Assembly: GCA_016210785.1 (NCBI GenBank)
Contig: JACQTN010000561.1
Location: forward strand, 1 to 8,254
From: Armatimonadota bacterium
GTDB taxonomy: Bacteria > Sysuimicrobiota > Sysuimicrobiia > Sysuimicrobiales > JACQTN01
Length of the DNA stretch: 8,254 nucleotides
Reading direction: 5' to 3'
Shown here: positions 1-6,263 of the stretch, in pieces
Position numbering within the stretch: position 1 is the first letter of the stretch
How the letters are laid out: each line of letters opens with the position of its first letter
Made by a program: the position numbers and the translations under genes
Notes under the pieces: model-generated
The model's database searches: none
Told to the model about the DNA's origin: nothing
The model's input: the letters and a program-made list of their open reading frames with translations, nothing else

Positions 1-927
1 GCTGAGCAGCGCGGTCAGCTTCACCCGCGCCTTCAAGCCGCTGGTCCCTGCGAAGATCATCCCGCGGTGCAACAGGTCGGCCTCGCCGCCAGCGTGCCGG
101 TAGGTGCCGCGCGCCAGCCGCCCCATGGGAAACGGGTTGGCGATCACCACCGTCATGCCCCCGGCCATGCCGCGTTCCAGCAGCTCCACCTGCGGCATGG
201 TGAGACGCCCGGCCTCCACCACCACGCCGCCCACGCCCGCGTCGACCGCCGCCCGCAGCAGCAGGTCCGACGACCCGGCTGCGGACGGGATCCGCTCCAC
301 CTGCGCGGTGATGCGCTCCGGCATCACCCCGGGGATGCGGCGGAAGGGCCGGCGCGCGTAGAACACGTTGTCCTCGTCCACCGAACCCAGGGGCCCGAAC
401 TCCGGCGACTGGAACCCGGGAATGTGCCCGGAGTAGGTCTTGGTCACGTCCCGCGCGCCATGGATGATGCCACCCATCACCACCAGCACGCCGAGCCCCG
501 CGGAGCGCGGGCTGGCGGCAACCAGGATGGCGTGGAGCAGGTTCATGGGGCCGTCGTCGCCGGGCAGGGTCGGGTTGCGCATGGCGCCGGTGAAGACCAC
601 CGGCTTCCCCTCGCCCAGCGCCACGTCCAGGAAGTACGCGCTCTGCTCCATGGTCGCCGTGCCGTGGGTGATCGCGACGCCGGCCACGTCGGGGCGAGAC
701 AGCGTCTCTTTGGCGCGGCGGGCCAGCGTCAGCATCTCGGAGAACCCCATGAGGGTACTGGGAACTTTGAGCAGGTCCTCAACCGTAACGCGGGCGTAGC
801 TGGTCGCCTGAGGGATGCGGGCCAGCAACTCCTCCGGGGTGAGCCCGGGGGCCACTTCCCCCGTGACCTGCAACTTCCCGCCGATAGTCCCTCCCGTGGT
901 GATCACGTGCACCGTGGGCTTGTCCAT
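1..927 (-). CDS. Asparaginase-family amidohydrolase, atypical substrate pocket (3' end cut by window edge)
   Basis: The visible 309 residues match the L-asparaginase/GatD fold in order. TTGGTI lies at residues 10-15, with the nucleophile Thr14. ITHGTATMEQ starts near residue 86, with the second catalytic Thr90. DGPMN is at 125-129 and DVTKT at 160-164, with Lys163. These correspond to Thr12, Thr89 and Lys162 of E. coli AnsB, so the Thr-Lys machinery is intact. The residues that bind the substrate alpha-amino group are not: Asp90 of AnsB is Ala91 here and Gln59 is Thr58. The Tyr25 position is also not a tyrosine. The enzyme probably hydrolyses an amide, but L-asparagine is doubtful. No signal peptide is seen, so it is likely cytoplasmic. 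ATG at 925-927 is the only in-frame ATG after an in-frame stop at 967-969, and AAGGAG sits 9 bases before it. The last few tens of residues lie outside the window. It is probably cotranscribed with the permease 78 bp upstream. Confidence 0.9.
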   Translation of the reverse strand, partial: MDKPTVHVITTGGTIGGKLQVTGEVAPGLTPEELLARIPQATSYARVTVEDLLKVPSTLMGFSEMLTLARRAKETLSRPDVAGVAITHGTATMEQSAYFLDVALGEGKPVVFTGAMRNPTLPGDDGPMNLLHAILVAASPRSAGLGVLVVMGGIIHGARDVTKTYSGHIPGFQSPEFGPLGSVDEDNVFYARRPFRRIPGVMPERITAQVERIPSAAGSSDLLLRAAVDAGVGGVVVEAGRLTMPQVELLERGMAGGMTVVIANPFPMGRLARGTYRHAGGEADLLHRGMIFAGTSGLKARVKLTALLS

Positions 928-936
928 GGTTCCCCT

Positions 937-942
937 CTCCTT
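937..942 (-). promoter_or_regulatory. Ribosome binding site of the asparaginase-family gene
   Basis: On the minus strand AAGGAG is followed by AGGGG and lies 9 bases before the ATG at 925-927. It supports that start. It also suggests the gene has its own translation initiation, not coupling to the permease gene that ends at 1006. Confidence 0.65.
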
Positions 943-1005
943 CAGCTTCTGAGCGTCCGCTTCTCTCTACAAGGAGTTTCCTCGTCTGGCACGACCCACT
1001 CAGTT

Positions 1006-1758
1006 TCAGAGCGCGCGCACGATCAGGTTCAACCCCGAGGTCATGATCACCAGCAGCACGAAGGTCCGGAACCCCGCCGCGGAGCACCGGGTCCGCAGGC
1101 GGATGCCGGCCCACGTGCCCACGAGCATGGGCACGCACAGCAGCAGCGCCAACGTCAGGCCGCTACCCCGGTACATGCCCAGGTGGAGGTACGTCCCGAC
1201 CTGCACGACGCCGCCCACGCTGAAGAACACGGTGATCCAGAAGACAAACTCGTCCTTGGCCAGCCGAAGCCCGTCCAGATAACTGGCCAGCACGGGGCCG
1301 AAGACGGCAGTGGTCCCTCCGAGCAACCCCGCGACCGCGCCCACGCCGACCTTCATCGCCGGCGTCGAGATGCCGGGCAGTCTCGCCGTCACCCAGACGA
1401 GCGCGATGAGCGCATACACCGTCGCGACCGTCCCCAGGATCACCGAGAGCCACCTGGCGTCGAGCCCCCGCATGGCGCGCGCTCCGAGAACCGTGCCGAC
1501 GACGAGGCCGGCGAGCAGCCAGGCGAACTCGCGGCCCCGCCGGTCGGAAGCGCCGCCCTGAAACACCAGGTAGGCGTTGCTCAGCAGCGCGGGGATGGCC
1601 ACGATCACCACGGCGGGACGCGGCCCCATCAGGCTCGCCACCAGCGGCACGGCCACCAGCGGAAACCCCATCCCCACGGTGCCCTTGATGACGGCGGCGG
1701 CGAAGATGATCAGGCCGGCCAAGAACAGCTCCAGCGGGACCAGTACCGGGATGTCCAT
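1006..1758 (-). CDS. TauE/SafE family membrane permease (DUF81), probable anion exporter
   Basis: A 250-residue, very hydrophobic protein with about eight membrane segments, near residues 8-44, 48-67, 78-96, 103-123, 134-161, 170-191, 200-220 and 230-250. It shows the internal duplication typical of TauE/SafE: a glycine-rich GTVGMGFPLVAVP motif at 26-38 and a second one, GLLGGTTAVFGP, at 144-155. Characterised family members export sulfite, sulfoacetate or other small organic anions. The substrate here cannot be read from the sequence. The ATG follows directly after the TAG of the upstream secreted-protein gene, with a GGAG 12 bases before it, so translation is probably coupled. The asparaginase-like gene follows after 78 bp in the same direction. 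The family call is secure; the sulfite role is only a family expectation. Confidence 0.92.
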   Translation of the reverse strand: MDIPVLVPLELFLAGLIIFAAAVIKGTVGMGFPLVAVPLVASLMGPRPAVVIVAIPALLSNAYLVFQGGASDRRGREFAWLLAGLVVGTVLGARAMRGLDARWLSVILGTVATVYALIALVWVTARLPGISTPAMKVGVGAVAGLLGGTTAVFGPVLASYLDGLRLAKDEFVFWITVFFSVGGVVQVGTYLHLGMYRGSGLTLALLLCVPMLVGTWAGIRLRTRCSAAGFRTFVLLVIMTSGLNLIVRAL

Positions 1759-2352
1759 CTACACGACGAGCTCCAGAACGCGGCGAGGATCCCACGGAGT
1801 CGCCGGCCAATGGTTCAGCAAGTTGCGACCGGCCCGCACGGGCGACCCCAGGATGATCGGGGGCCGGCGGTCGACGCGGATGGCGGCTCCGGTCTGCACC
1901 ACGCGCGGCGGTGGCACCAGCCCCTGCGTCGGCCGCTCCGGCACGAAGACGATCCGGTGAACCAGCGCGCCGGGGACCTCGCGAGGCATCCTGAAGGTCA
2001 CGTCCATGTTCACGTATCCCATCTGACCCGGCGCCAGCGCCGCCGCGGGCTCATTGCTGCCGAGCACCTTCACCGCGGACTCCACCTTCACCCCGGACAG
2101 CACCCTCAGCGCGCGCGAAGTCCCGGGCCGCAGTGCCTCGATCCGCTCCACCCTCGCGTTCGTCGTGCCGGCGTTGACCAGCAGGAGTTCGTACGCCAGG
2201 TGGAACCACCCGTCGGTGCCCTTCACGGGCGAGGGTACCGCGAGCACCGACATCGCGACGGGCGTGTACTGATCGGCGGGACTCGTCCCTCCGAGACCGG
2301 CAAGACCCAGGAACAGCAGTGCCGCGATCACGATGACCGGTCTGCCCACCAT
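1759..2352 (-). CDS. Small secreted protein resembling the N-terminal domain of M23-like peptidases, without the peptidase domain
   Basis: A 197-residue protein with a clear signal peptide: M-V-G-R-P, then a hydrophobic core at about residues 5-21, with possible cleavage after SPA near residue 26. The exported part looks beta-rich. It has the blocks FHLAYELLLVNAG, PGQMGYVNMDVTF and LVHRIVFVPE, then VDRRPPIILGSPVRAG. As I remember them, this series occurs in the N-terminal region of some M23-family (LytM-like) proteins, where an HRRV segment and the metallopeptidase domain follow. Here the frame ends just after an RRV segment and no peptidase motifs follow in any minus-strand frame. The ATG at 2350-2352 is chosen for its signal peptide and the GGAGGAGG before it; the frame stays open much further upstream, but that part overlaps the dehydrogenase gene. 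The stop abuts the permease start. The function is unknown; the gene is real, the domain relation tentative. Confidence 0.75.
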   Translation of the reverse strand: MVGRPVIVIAALLFLGLAGLGGTSPADQYTPVAMSVLAVPSPVKGTDGWFHLAYELLLVNAGTTNARVERIEALRPGTSRALRVLSGVKVESAVKVLGSNEPAAALAPGQMGYVNMDVTFRMPREVPGALVHRIVFVPERPTQGLVPPPRVVQTGAAIRVDRRPPIILGSPVRAGRNLLNHWPATPWDPRRVLELVV

Positions 2353-2355
2353 CTG

Positions 2356-2363
2356 CCTCCTCC
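2356..2363 (-). promoter_or_regulatory. Strong Shine-Dalgarno that decides the start of the secreted-protein gene
   Basis: The minus strand reads GGAGGAGG, then CAG, then the ATG at 2350-2352. The GGAGGA core is 5 bases from the start codon. The site favours this start over more upstream candidates in the long open frame, and it begins the signal peptide at its natural place. Confidence 0.7.
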
Positions 2364-2519
2364 GCAACACGCGCGACGCGCGAGCATGGCTTCTGTAGTT
2401 CGCACCGCGACCGGCGCGTCCCTCTCGCCGCGCGCGGATGCGGCGCCCCACCGCGCGAGGGTCCAGATCAGCACGACGGTGACGGGCCGACGATGACGCG
2501 CACGCGGCGGACCGCTCGG

Positions 2520-3773
2520 TCAGCCCGCGCCCGCGAAACGTCCGGGGGCGAAGGGCGCCAGGTCGACCCCGACCTCCTGCCCAAGGATGAGATCGGCGAG
2601 CACGCGCGCGGTGGCAGGGGCCAGCGTCACGCCGAGCATGGCGTGCCCCGTGGCCACGAACAGGTTCTCGCAACCCGGCGCCGGCCCGATCACGGGAAGC
2701 CCGTCCGGGGTGAGCGGGCGCATCCCCATCCACACCGTCTCCCGCTCCCCGTGATGCCATCGGGTGAAGTACCGGTCCGCACCACGGCGGATGGCGTCGA
2801 TCCTCCGGGTATCCACGGTGTCGTTGACGCCGGACAGCTCCATGGTGCCAGCAAGCCGGAGCCCTCCCTGGAACGCACTGCAGGCGACCTTCGCCTCATC
2901 CAGGTACAGCGCGCGATGGAGCGCCAGCGCGGGGTCGTGCAGCGTGATGCTGTACCCTTTGCCGGCCTGAACCGGCAGCCGGAGCCCGAACCGGCGGCCC
3001 ACTTCTCCCGACCAGGCGCCGGCGGCCAGCAGGAAGTGGTCCGCCTCGATCTCGCCCATCCCCGCAGTGCTGAGCGCGACCACGGCCCGGCCCCGACGGC
3101 GGGCGCCGGTAACCTCCACTCCCGCTCTGACGGTGACGCCCAACTCGTCCAGTCGCCGCACCAGGCCGGCCACGAGCGTCTCCGGCCGGACGTGGCGCTC
3201 CTCCTCGACAAGGACGCCGCCGGCCACCTCGGTGCGCAGCGTGGGTTCCAGATCCCGTACCTCGTCGCCGCTCAGCACGTTCGGCGGCGCGTACCCGTAG
3301 GGTTGCATGCGATCGAGATCGGCGCGGACGTGGTCCATGGTGCGGCGCGTCAGAACCACGAAGAGCACGCCCTGATGATGCATCTCGAACGGCACGCCGT
3401 CCGCCCGCAGCGCGTCGAACAGCGCCATGGTGGGGCGGCCCAGCTCCGCCACGGCCTTCAGCCCGCGCTGGTAGTCCCGCGCGTTGCAGTGCCGCCGGAA
3501 CCGCAGGAGCCAGCCCGCCAGGCGCGGCATGGCCGCCGGCCTGATGTAGAGCGGGCTGTCCCGGCTGAGCATCCACCGGAGCGACGTGCCCACCAGGCCT
3601 GGCGCCGCGATCGGCCCCGAGAACGAGGGGACGATCCACCCGGTGTTGCCGGACGAGCAGCCGTCGCCCGGCGTTCCCTTGTCAATGACGGTCACGCGGG
3701 CGCCGCGCCGTCCCAGCTCGTACGCGCACCACAACCCGATGATCCCGGCGCCGACGATGGCGATGTTGGGCAT
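2520..3773 (-). CDS. FAD-dependent D-amino acid dehydrogenase-like oxidoreductase (DadA/DAO superfamily)
   Basis: A 417-residue protein, close to the usual length of DadA (about 430). An N-terminal dinucleotide-binding fold is plain: GAGIIG at residues 8-13, followed by a strand ending in the acidic VIDKG at 29-33, which would hold the FAD ribose. The block SSGNTGWIVPSF at 40-51, then AAPG at 56-59, is typical of DadA-type enzymes. The C-terminal flavin-binding end is also present, with GMRPLTPDG at 350-358 and GHAMLGVTLAPAT at 376-388. Such enzymes oxidise D-amino acids or related secondary amines (hydroxyproline, sarcosine-like substrates) to the keto acid or imine, passing electrons to the respiratory chain; the exact substrate is open. 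The ATG at 3771-3773 is chosen because the FAD fold begins there and GGAGGT lies 10 bases before it. The 53 extra in-frame codons upstream have no family counterpart. The gene is divergent from the amidase. Confidence 0.9.
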   Translation of the reverse strand: MPNIAIVGAGIIGLWCAYELGRRGARVTVIDKGTPGDGCSSGNTGWIVPSFSGPIAAPGLVGTSLRWMLSRDSPLYIRPAAMPRLAGWLLRFRRHCNARDYQRGLKAVAELGRPTMALFDALRADGVPFEMHHQGVLFVVLTRRTMDHVRADLDRMQPYGYAPPNVLSGDEVRDLEPTLRTEVAGGVLVEEERHVRPETLVAGLVRRLDELGVTVRAGVEVTGARRRGRAVVALSTAGMGEIEADHFLLAAGAWSGEVGRRFGLRLPVQAGKGYSITLHDPALALHRALYLDEAKVACSAFQGGLRLAGTMELSGVNDTVDTRRIDAIRRGADRYFTRWHHGERETVWMGMRPLTPDGLPVIGPAPGCENLFVATGHAMLGVTLAPATARVLADLILGQEVGVDLAPFAPGRFAGAG

Positions 3774-3972
3774 GGGCGGATGGACCTCCAGGAGTGTTTT
3801 CGCCCGGCGGCCCGGAAACTCCGCCTGGCGCGGACGGCCCCGCTCAAGCGACGTGGCACATCGCACGACGATGCGCTGGAGGATGTGTGCCCCGCGCCTG
3901 TCGAAGGTTTGTACGACGCGCGGGGCGCCCAATCCCGCGAAGAGGCCGGATCATCGAGGTGCATCGCCAGGC
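3774..3972. promoter_or_regulatory. Divergent intergenic region between the DadA-like gene and the amidase
   Basis: These 199 bases separate two genes transcribed away from each other, so both promoters should lie here. I cannot identify convincing -35/-10 boxes in this GC-rich stretch. A short inverted repeat, CATCG at 3859-3863 and CGATG at 3869-3873 with 5 bases between, is a possible but weak operator. The amidase has only a distant GAGGT at 3956-3960, 12 bases before its ATG. No regulator gene adjoins it. Confidence 0.4.
3784..3789 (-). promoter_or_regulatory. Ribosome binding site of the DadA-like gene
   Basis: The minus strand has GGAGGT 10 bases before the ATG at 3771-3773. It selects this start over the upstream in-frame ATG at 3930-3932, which would add a charged, non-homologous extension. 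Confidence 0.6.
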
Positions 3973-5388
3973 ATGAGTCGGATCAAGGAACTGCTCGCGC
4001 GCGCATCGGCCGCCGAGATCGCCGCGCTCATCCGCACTGGGGATGTCTCGGCGCGCGAGATCGTGGAGGCCTGTCTGGACCGCATCGAGGCGCTGGACGC
4101 CGTGTACCGCGCCTACATCACGGTGCTGGGCGACGACGCGATGGCGCAGGCCGTCCAGGCCGACGACGCCATCCGCGACGGCCGGGCGCAGGGTCCGCTG
4201 CACGGGGTGCCCGTCAACATCAAAGATGCGTTCGCGATGCGCGGGACGCCGACTACCGTGGGCTCGGCGCTGCTCCGCGACTACGTGCCGGATCTCGACG
4301 ACGCGACGTGCGTCCGGCGCCTGCGCGACGCGGGCGCGATCATCCTGGGAAAGACCAACGTGGGGAGTGGCATGGCCACCGGGTCCGGGTCGGACGAGCG
4401 GATCGAGCCGCCCCGGAATCCGTGGAACCGCGGCCGGACGCCGGGAGGGTCCAGCAGCGGGTCGGCAGTATCGATCGCTTTGGGGATGGGCTACGCGAGC
4501 GTGGGGACCGACCTGGGAGGATCGATCCGCATCCCCGCGGCGCTCACGGGCGTGGTCGGGCTCAAACCCACCTTCGGCCGGGTGAGCCAGCGCGGAGACA
4601 TCTTCGGGCTGGGCACGGCGCTGGAGCACGTGGGCCCTCTCACCCGCACGGTGGAGGACGCCGCCCTCCTGCTGTCGGTCCTGGCGGGCCACGATCCGGA
4701 TGATCCTACGTCCGCCGATCGTCCGGTGCCCAACTTCGCGGCCGGCCTGGGGAAGAAGCCGCCGCGTGCGCTCCGCATCGGCTGGGCCGCGGACGGAGGA
4801 CCGCTGGGGGCCGAGCCCGAGGTCCGGCGCGCGGTAGAGGCCACGGTGCACGCGGTGTCGAGCGCAGAGATGGTGATCGAGCAGATCGCACTCCCCGCAT
4901 TCAGCGAGTCGTTGTGGTTCGATCTCACGTCGCTGGAGGACTGGGAAGCCTACGACGAGGCCACGCCCGAGGGCCGCGCGTACTTCGCGTACGTGAGAAA
5001 CAGCCTCCACAGGAGGCGGAGGAAAGTCCAGCGGTACGCGGCGGAAGACGCGGCGCGCCTGCGGCAGGCGTACGCCGCCGTCTTTGAGCGCTACGATCTC
5101 CTGGCGCTCCCCACGGTCCCCATCGTCGCCCAGCCGTTCGACAGGCCGACCCTGCCCTGGAACGGCGGCGAGCGGGAGGTTTACGACCTGCACATCGTCA
5201 ACGCGTGGATGTTTAACGCCACGGGCCACCCCGCCATCTCGGTGCCGTGCGGGTTCGACGCGGAGGGGCTGCCGGTCGGGCTGCAGCTGGTGGGCCGGCA
5301 CTTCGAGGAGGAGACCCTCCTGGCGGTTGCGGCGCTCTTCGAAGACGCGGCGGGAGGGTTCCGGCCGCCCCCTCTACCCGAGCTTTAG
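3973..5388 (+). CDS. Amidase signature (AS) family amidase, GatA/AtzF-like
   Basis: A 471-residue serine hydrolase of the amidase signature family, of normal full length. The whole Ser-cisSer-Lys triad is visible: Lys84 in HGVPVNIKDAF, the cis-serine Ser160 in the PGGSSSGSA block (157-165), and the nucleophile Ser184 in GTDLGGSIRIPA (178-189). The 24-residue distance between the two serines matches the family. GVVGLKPTFGRVS follows the nucleophile, and GHPAISVPCGF plus GLPVGLQLVG mark the usual C-terminal part. These enzymes hydrolyse carboxamides to acid and ammonia. A GatA role in tRNA amidation is unlikely, since no gatB or gatC is adjacent, so a catabolic amidase is favoured. It is the only plus-strand gene here, divergent from the DadA-like gene. 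Its last 15 bases overlap the end of the convergent amidohydrolase gene. The start at the ATG fits the family N-terminus, although the ribosome site is weak. Confidence 0.93.
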   Translation: MSRIKELLARASAAEIAALIRTGDVSAREIVEACLDRIEALDAVYRAYITVLGDDAMAQAVQADDAIRDGRAQGPLHGVPVNIKDAFAMRGTPTTVGSALLRDYVPDLDDATCVRRLRDAGAIILGKTNVGSGMATGSGSDERIEPPRNPWNRGRTPGGSSSGSAVSIALGMGYASVGTDLGGSIRIPAALTGVVGLKPTFGRVSQRGDIFGLGTALEHVGPLTRTVEDAALLLSVLAGHDPDDPTSADRPVPNFAAGLGKKPPRALRIGWAADGGPLGAEPEVRRAVEATVHAVSSAEMVIEQIALPAFSESLWFDLTSLEDWEAYDEATPEGRAYFAYVRNSLHRRRRKVQRYAAEDAARLRQAYAAVFERYDLLALPTVPIVAQPFDRPTLPWNGGEREVYDLHIVNAWMFNATGHPAISVPCGFDAEGLPVGLQLVGRHFEEETLLAVAALFEDAAGGFRPPPLPEL

Positions 5389-6141
5389 CAACCGGGCGAC
5401 GTTGCCTCCCAGAACCGCCGCCTCGTCGACCGGCGACAATCCCGCCAGCCGCACCTTCATCACAGCCAGCCGCGGATCCATGCCGGGCGCGTCCGACCCC
5501 ATGAGCAGCCGGCCCGCGCCCAGGCGCTCCACGGGGAGCGCGATCACCGTCTTGGGGCTGTCGGGCGTGGCGGAGGTGTCCAGGTAGACATTCTTGAACT
5601 CGGCGACCAGCGGGTACAGCTCCCGCATGATCTGGGGATCGAGCCCCATGTGGGCCAGGATCAGCTTCGCCTCCGGATACCTCCGGGCCAGGCCGCACAC
5701 CTGGTACGGGCTGGAGCAGAGGCTGTTGAAGTCGGTGTGAAACGTGATGGGCACGTCGCGCCTGATCGCCTCTTCCACGACGGGGTAGACGAAGGGGCTG
5801 TCGGCGAAGTAGAACCCGTGCAGCGGGGGATGCAGCTTGATGCCTCTCAGCCCGTGGCCGTCCAGGGTGCGGCGGATCTCTTCAATCGCGGCGGGCCCGT
5901 GCATCGGGTTCACCATGCAGAACCCGATGAGACGGCCAGGGAACTCCCGGACCCCGTTGATCACGTAGTCGTTGGCCGCCACGAAGTCCTGCGGCGCGAG
6001 CAGCCCGCTGGAGACGGAGAACACCACCGACTTGTCGATGCCGCTGGCATCCAAGAGCCTGACGTGCTCATCGGGAGCGTGCCGCTTGCGCCCCCAGATG
6101 CCCACCCGATCGCCGATGTGGGCGTGCGCGTCGATGATCAC
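5374..6141 (-). CDS. Amidohydrolase_2 family metal-dependent TIM-barrel hydrolase or decarboxylase
   Basis: A 255-residue protein with the metal-site pattern of the amidohydrolase superfamily. DAHAH is at residues 4-8 (His6, His8), FHTD follows a strand (His135), LAHMG carries His164, and GSDAPG carries the late barrel Asp217. IKLHPP at 101-106 marks another barrel strand. This order fits the PF04909 group, which includes decarboxylases such as ACMS and gamma-resorcylate decarboxylase as well as lactone or ester hydrolases. It is shorter than many members (about 280-340), and the substrate is unknown. Translation starts at GTG (6139-6141): the DAHAH motif must begin within a few residues of the start, no in-frame ATG is there, and GGGGAGG at 6151-6157 is well placed. 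It lies downstream of the LLM oxidoreductase across a 122-bp gap with an inverted repeat. Its end overlaps the amidase end. Confidence 0.9.
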   Translation of the reverse strand: MIIDAHAHIGDRVGIWGRKRHAPDEHVRLLDASGIDKSVVFSVSSGLLAPQDFVAANDYVINGVREFPGRLIGFCMVNPMHGPAAIEEIRRTLDGHGLRGIKLHPPLHGFYFADSPFVYPVVEEAIRRDVPITFHTDFNSLCSSPYQVCGLARRYPEAKLILAHMGLDPQIMRELYPLVAEFKNVYLDTSATPDSPKTVIALPVERLGAGRLLMGSDAPGMDPRLAVMKVRLAGLSPVDEAAVLGGNVARLLKLG

Positions 6142-6150
6142 CTCTCCTCG

Positions 6151-6157
6151 CCTCCCC
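6151..6157 (-). promoter_or_regulatory. Ribosome binding site supporting a GTG start for the amidohydrolase
   Basis: The minus strand reads GGGGAGG with 9 bases to the GTG at 6139-6141; a second purine run, AGGAGA, lies almost against the start codon. The purine-rich stretch supports initiation at this GTG, which puts the metal-binding DAHAH motif at residue 4. Confidence 0.6.
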
Positions 6158-6178
6158 TGGCAGCGCGTCTCGGGAATG

Positions 6179-6257
6179 CGTTCGCCCTGAGCGTGTCGAA
6201 GGGCGGAGCGTGACAGGTGTGCGAGGCTCCGTGCTTCGACGGGCTCTGCATGAACGG
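6179..6257. repeat. Imperfect inverted repeat, REP-like palindromic element
   Basis: The left arm (6179-6203) runs from CGTTCGCCC through GAGC to GTCGAAGGG. The reverse complement of the right arm (6231-6257) shares its CGTTC, GAGC and GTCGAAG blocks in register: 17 of 25 positions are identical over the left arm length. Inside, GGAGC at 6205-6209 pairs with GCTCC at 6226-6230, so the whole 79 bases could fold into one long hairpin. It lies wholly in the gap between the LLM oxidoreductase stop (6264) and the amidohydrolase start (6141). From memory, arms of the form GTTCGCCCTGAGC..GTCGAAGGGC recur in many GC-rich genomes as dispersed palindromes. Only one full copy is in this window. It could affect transcript decay or attenuation, but that is inference. 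Confidence 0.75.
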
Positions 6258-6263
6258 AAGCGG

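Noticed and set aside
928..1005. Possible terminator between TauE and the asparaginase-like gene (AGGA-AAC-TCCT)
   Set aside because: The stem is only four base pairs with no following T-run. More likely a simple intra-operon gap.
67..2496. Very long plus-strand open frame (about 809 codons)
   Set aside because: It lies antisense to the asparaginase-like, TauE and secreted-protein genes, which have clear family motifs. Its translation is rich in His, Arg, Gln and Pro with no recognisable domain, as expected of an antisense frame in GC-rich DNA.
2353..2760. N-terminal extension of the secreted protein to a 333-residue frame
   Set aside because: The extension overlaps the DadA-like gene on the same strand, is Arg-rich, and would bury the signal peptide. 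A strong Shine-Dalgarno marks the internal ATG.
3774..3932. 53-residue N-terminal extension of the DadA-like protein
   Set aside because: The FAD-binding fold begins directly at the chosen ATG, as in the family, and GGAGGT precedes it. The extension has no family counterpart.
3586..3972. 129-codon N-terminal extension of the amidase frame
   Set aside because: It runs over the DadA-like gene in antisense, and the amidase has its normal length and N-terminus from 3973.
2493..4703. Plus-strand open frame of about 736 codons
   Set aside because: Antisense to the DadA-like gene and then out of frame across the amidase. It has low-complexity Arg/Gly/Ala composition and no motifs.
3844..5301. Minus-strand open frame of about 485 codons
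   Set aside because: It is opposite the amidase, whose full catalytic triad is intact. The composition is that of an antisense shadow.
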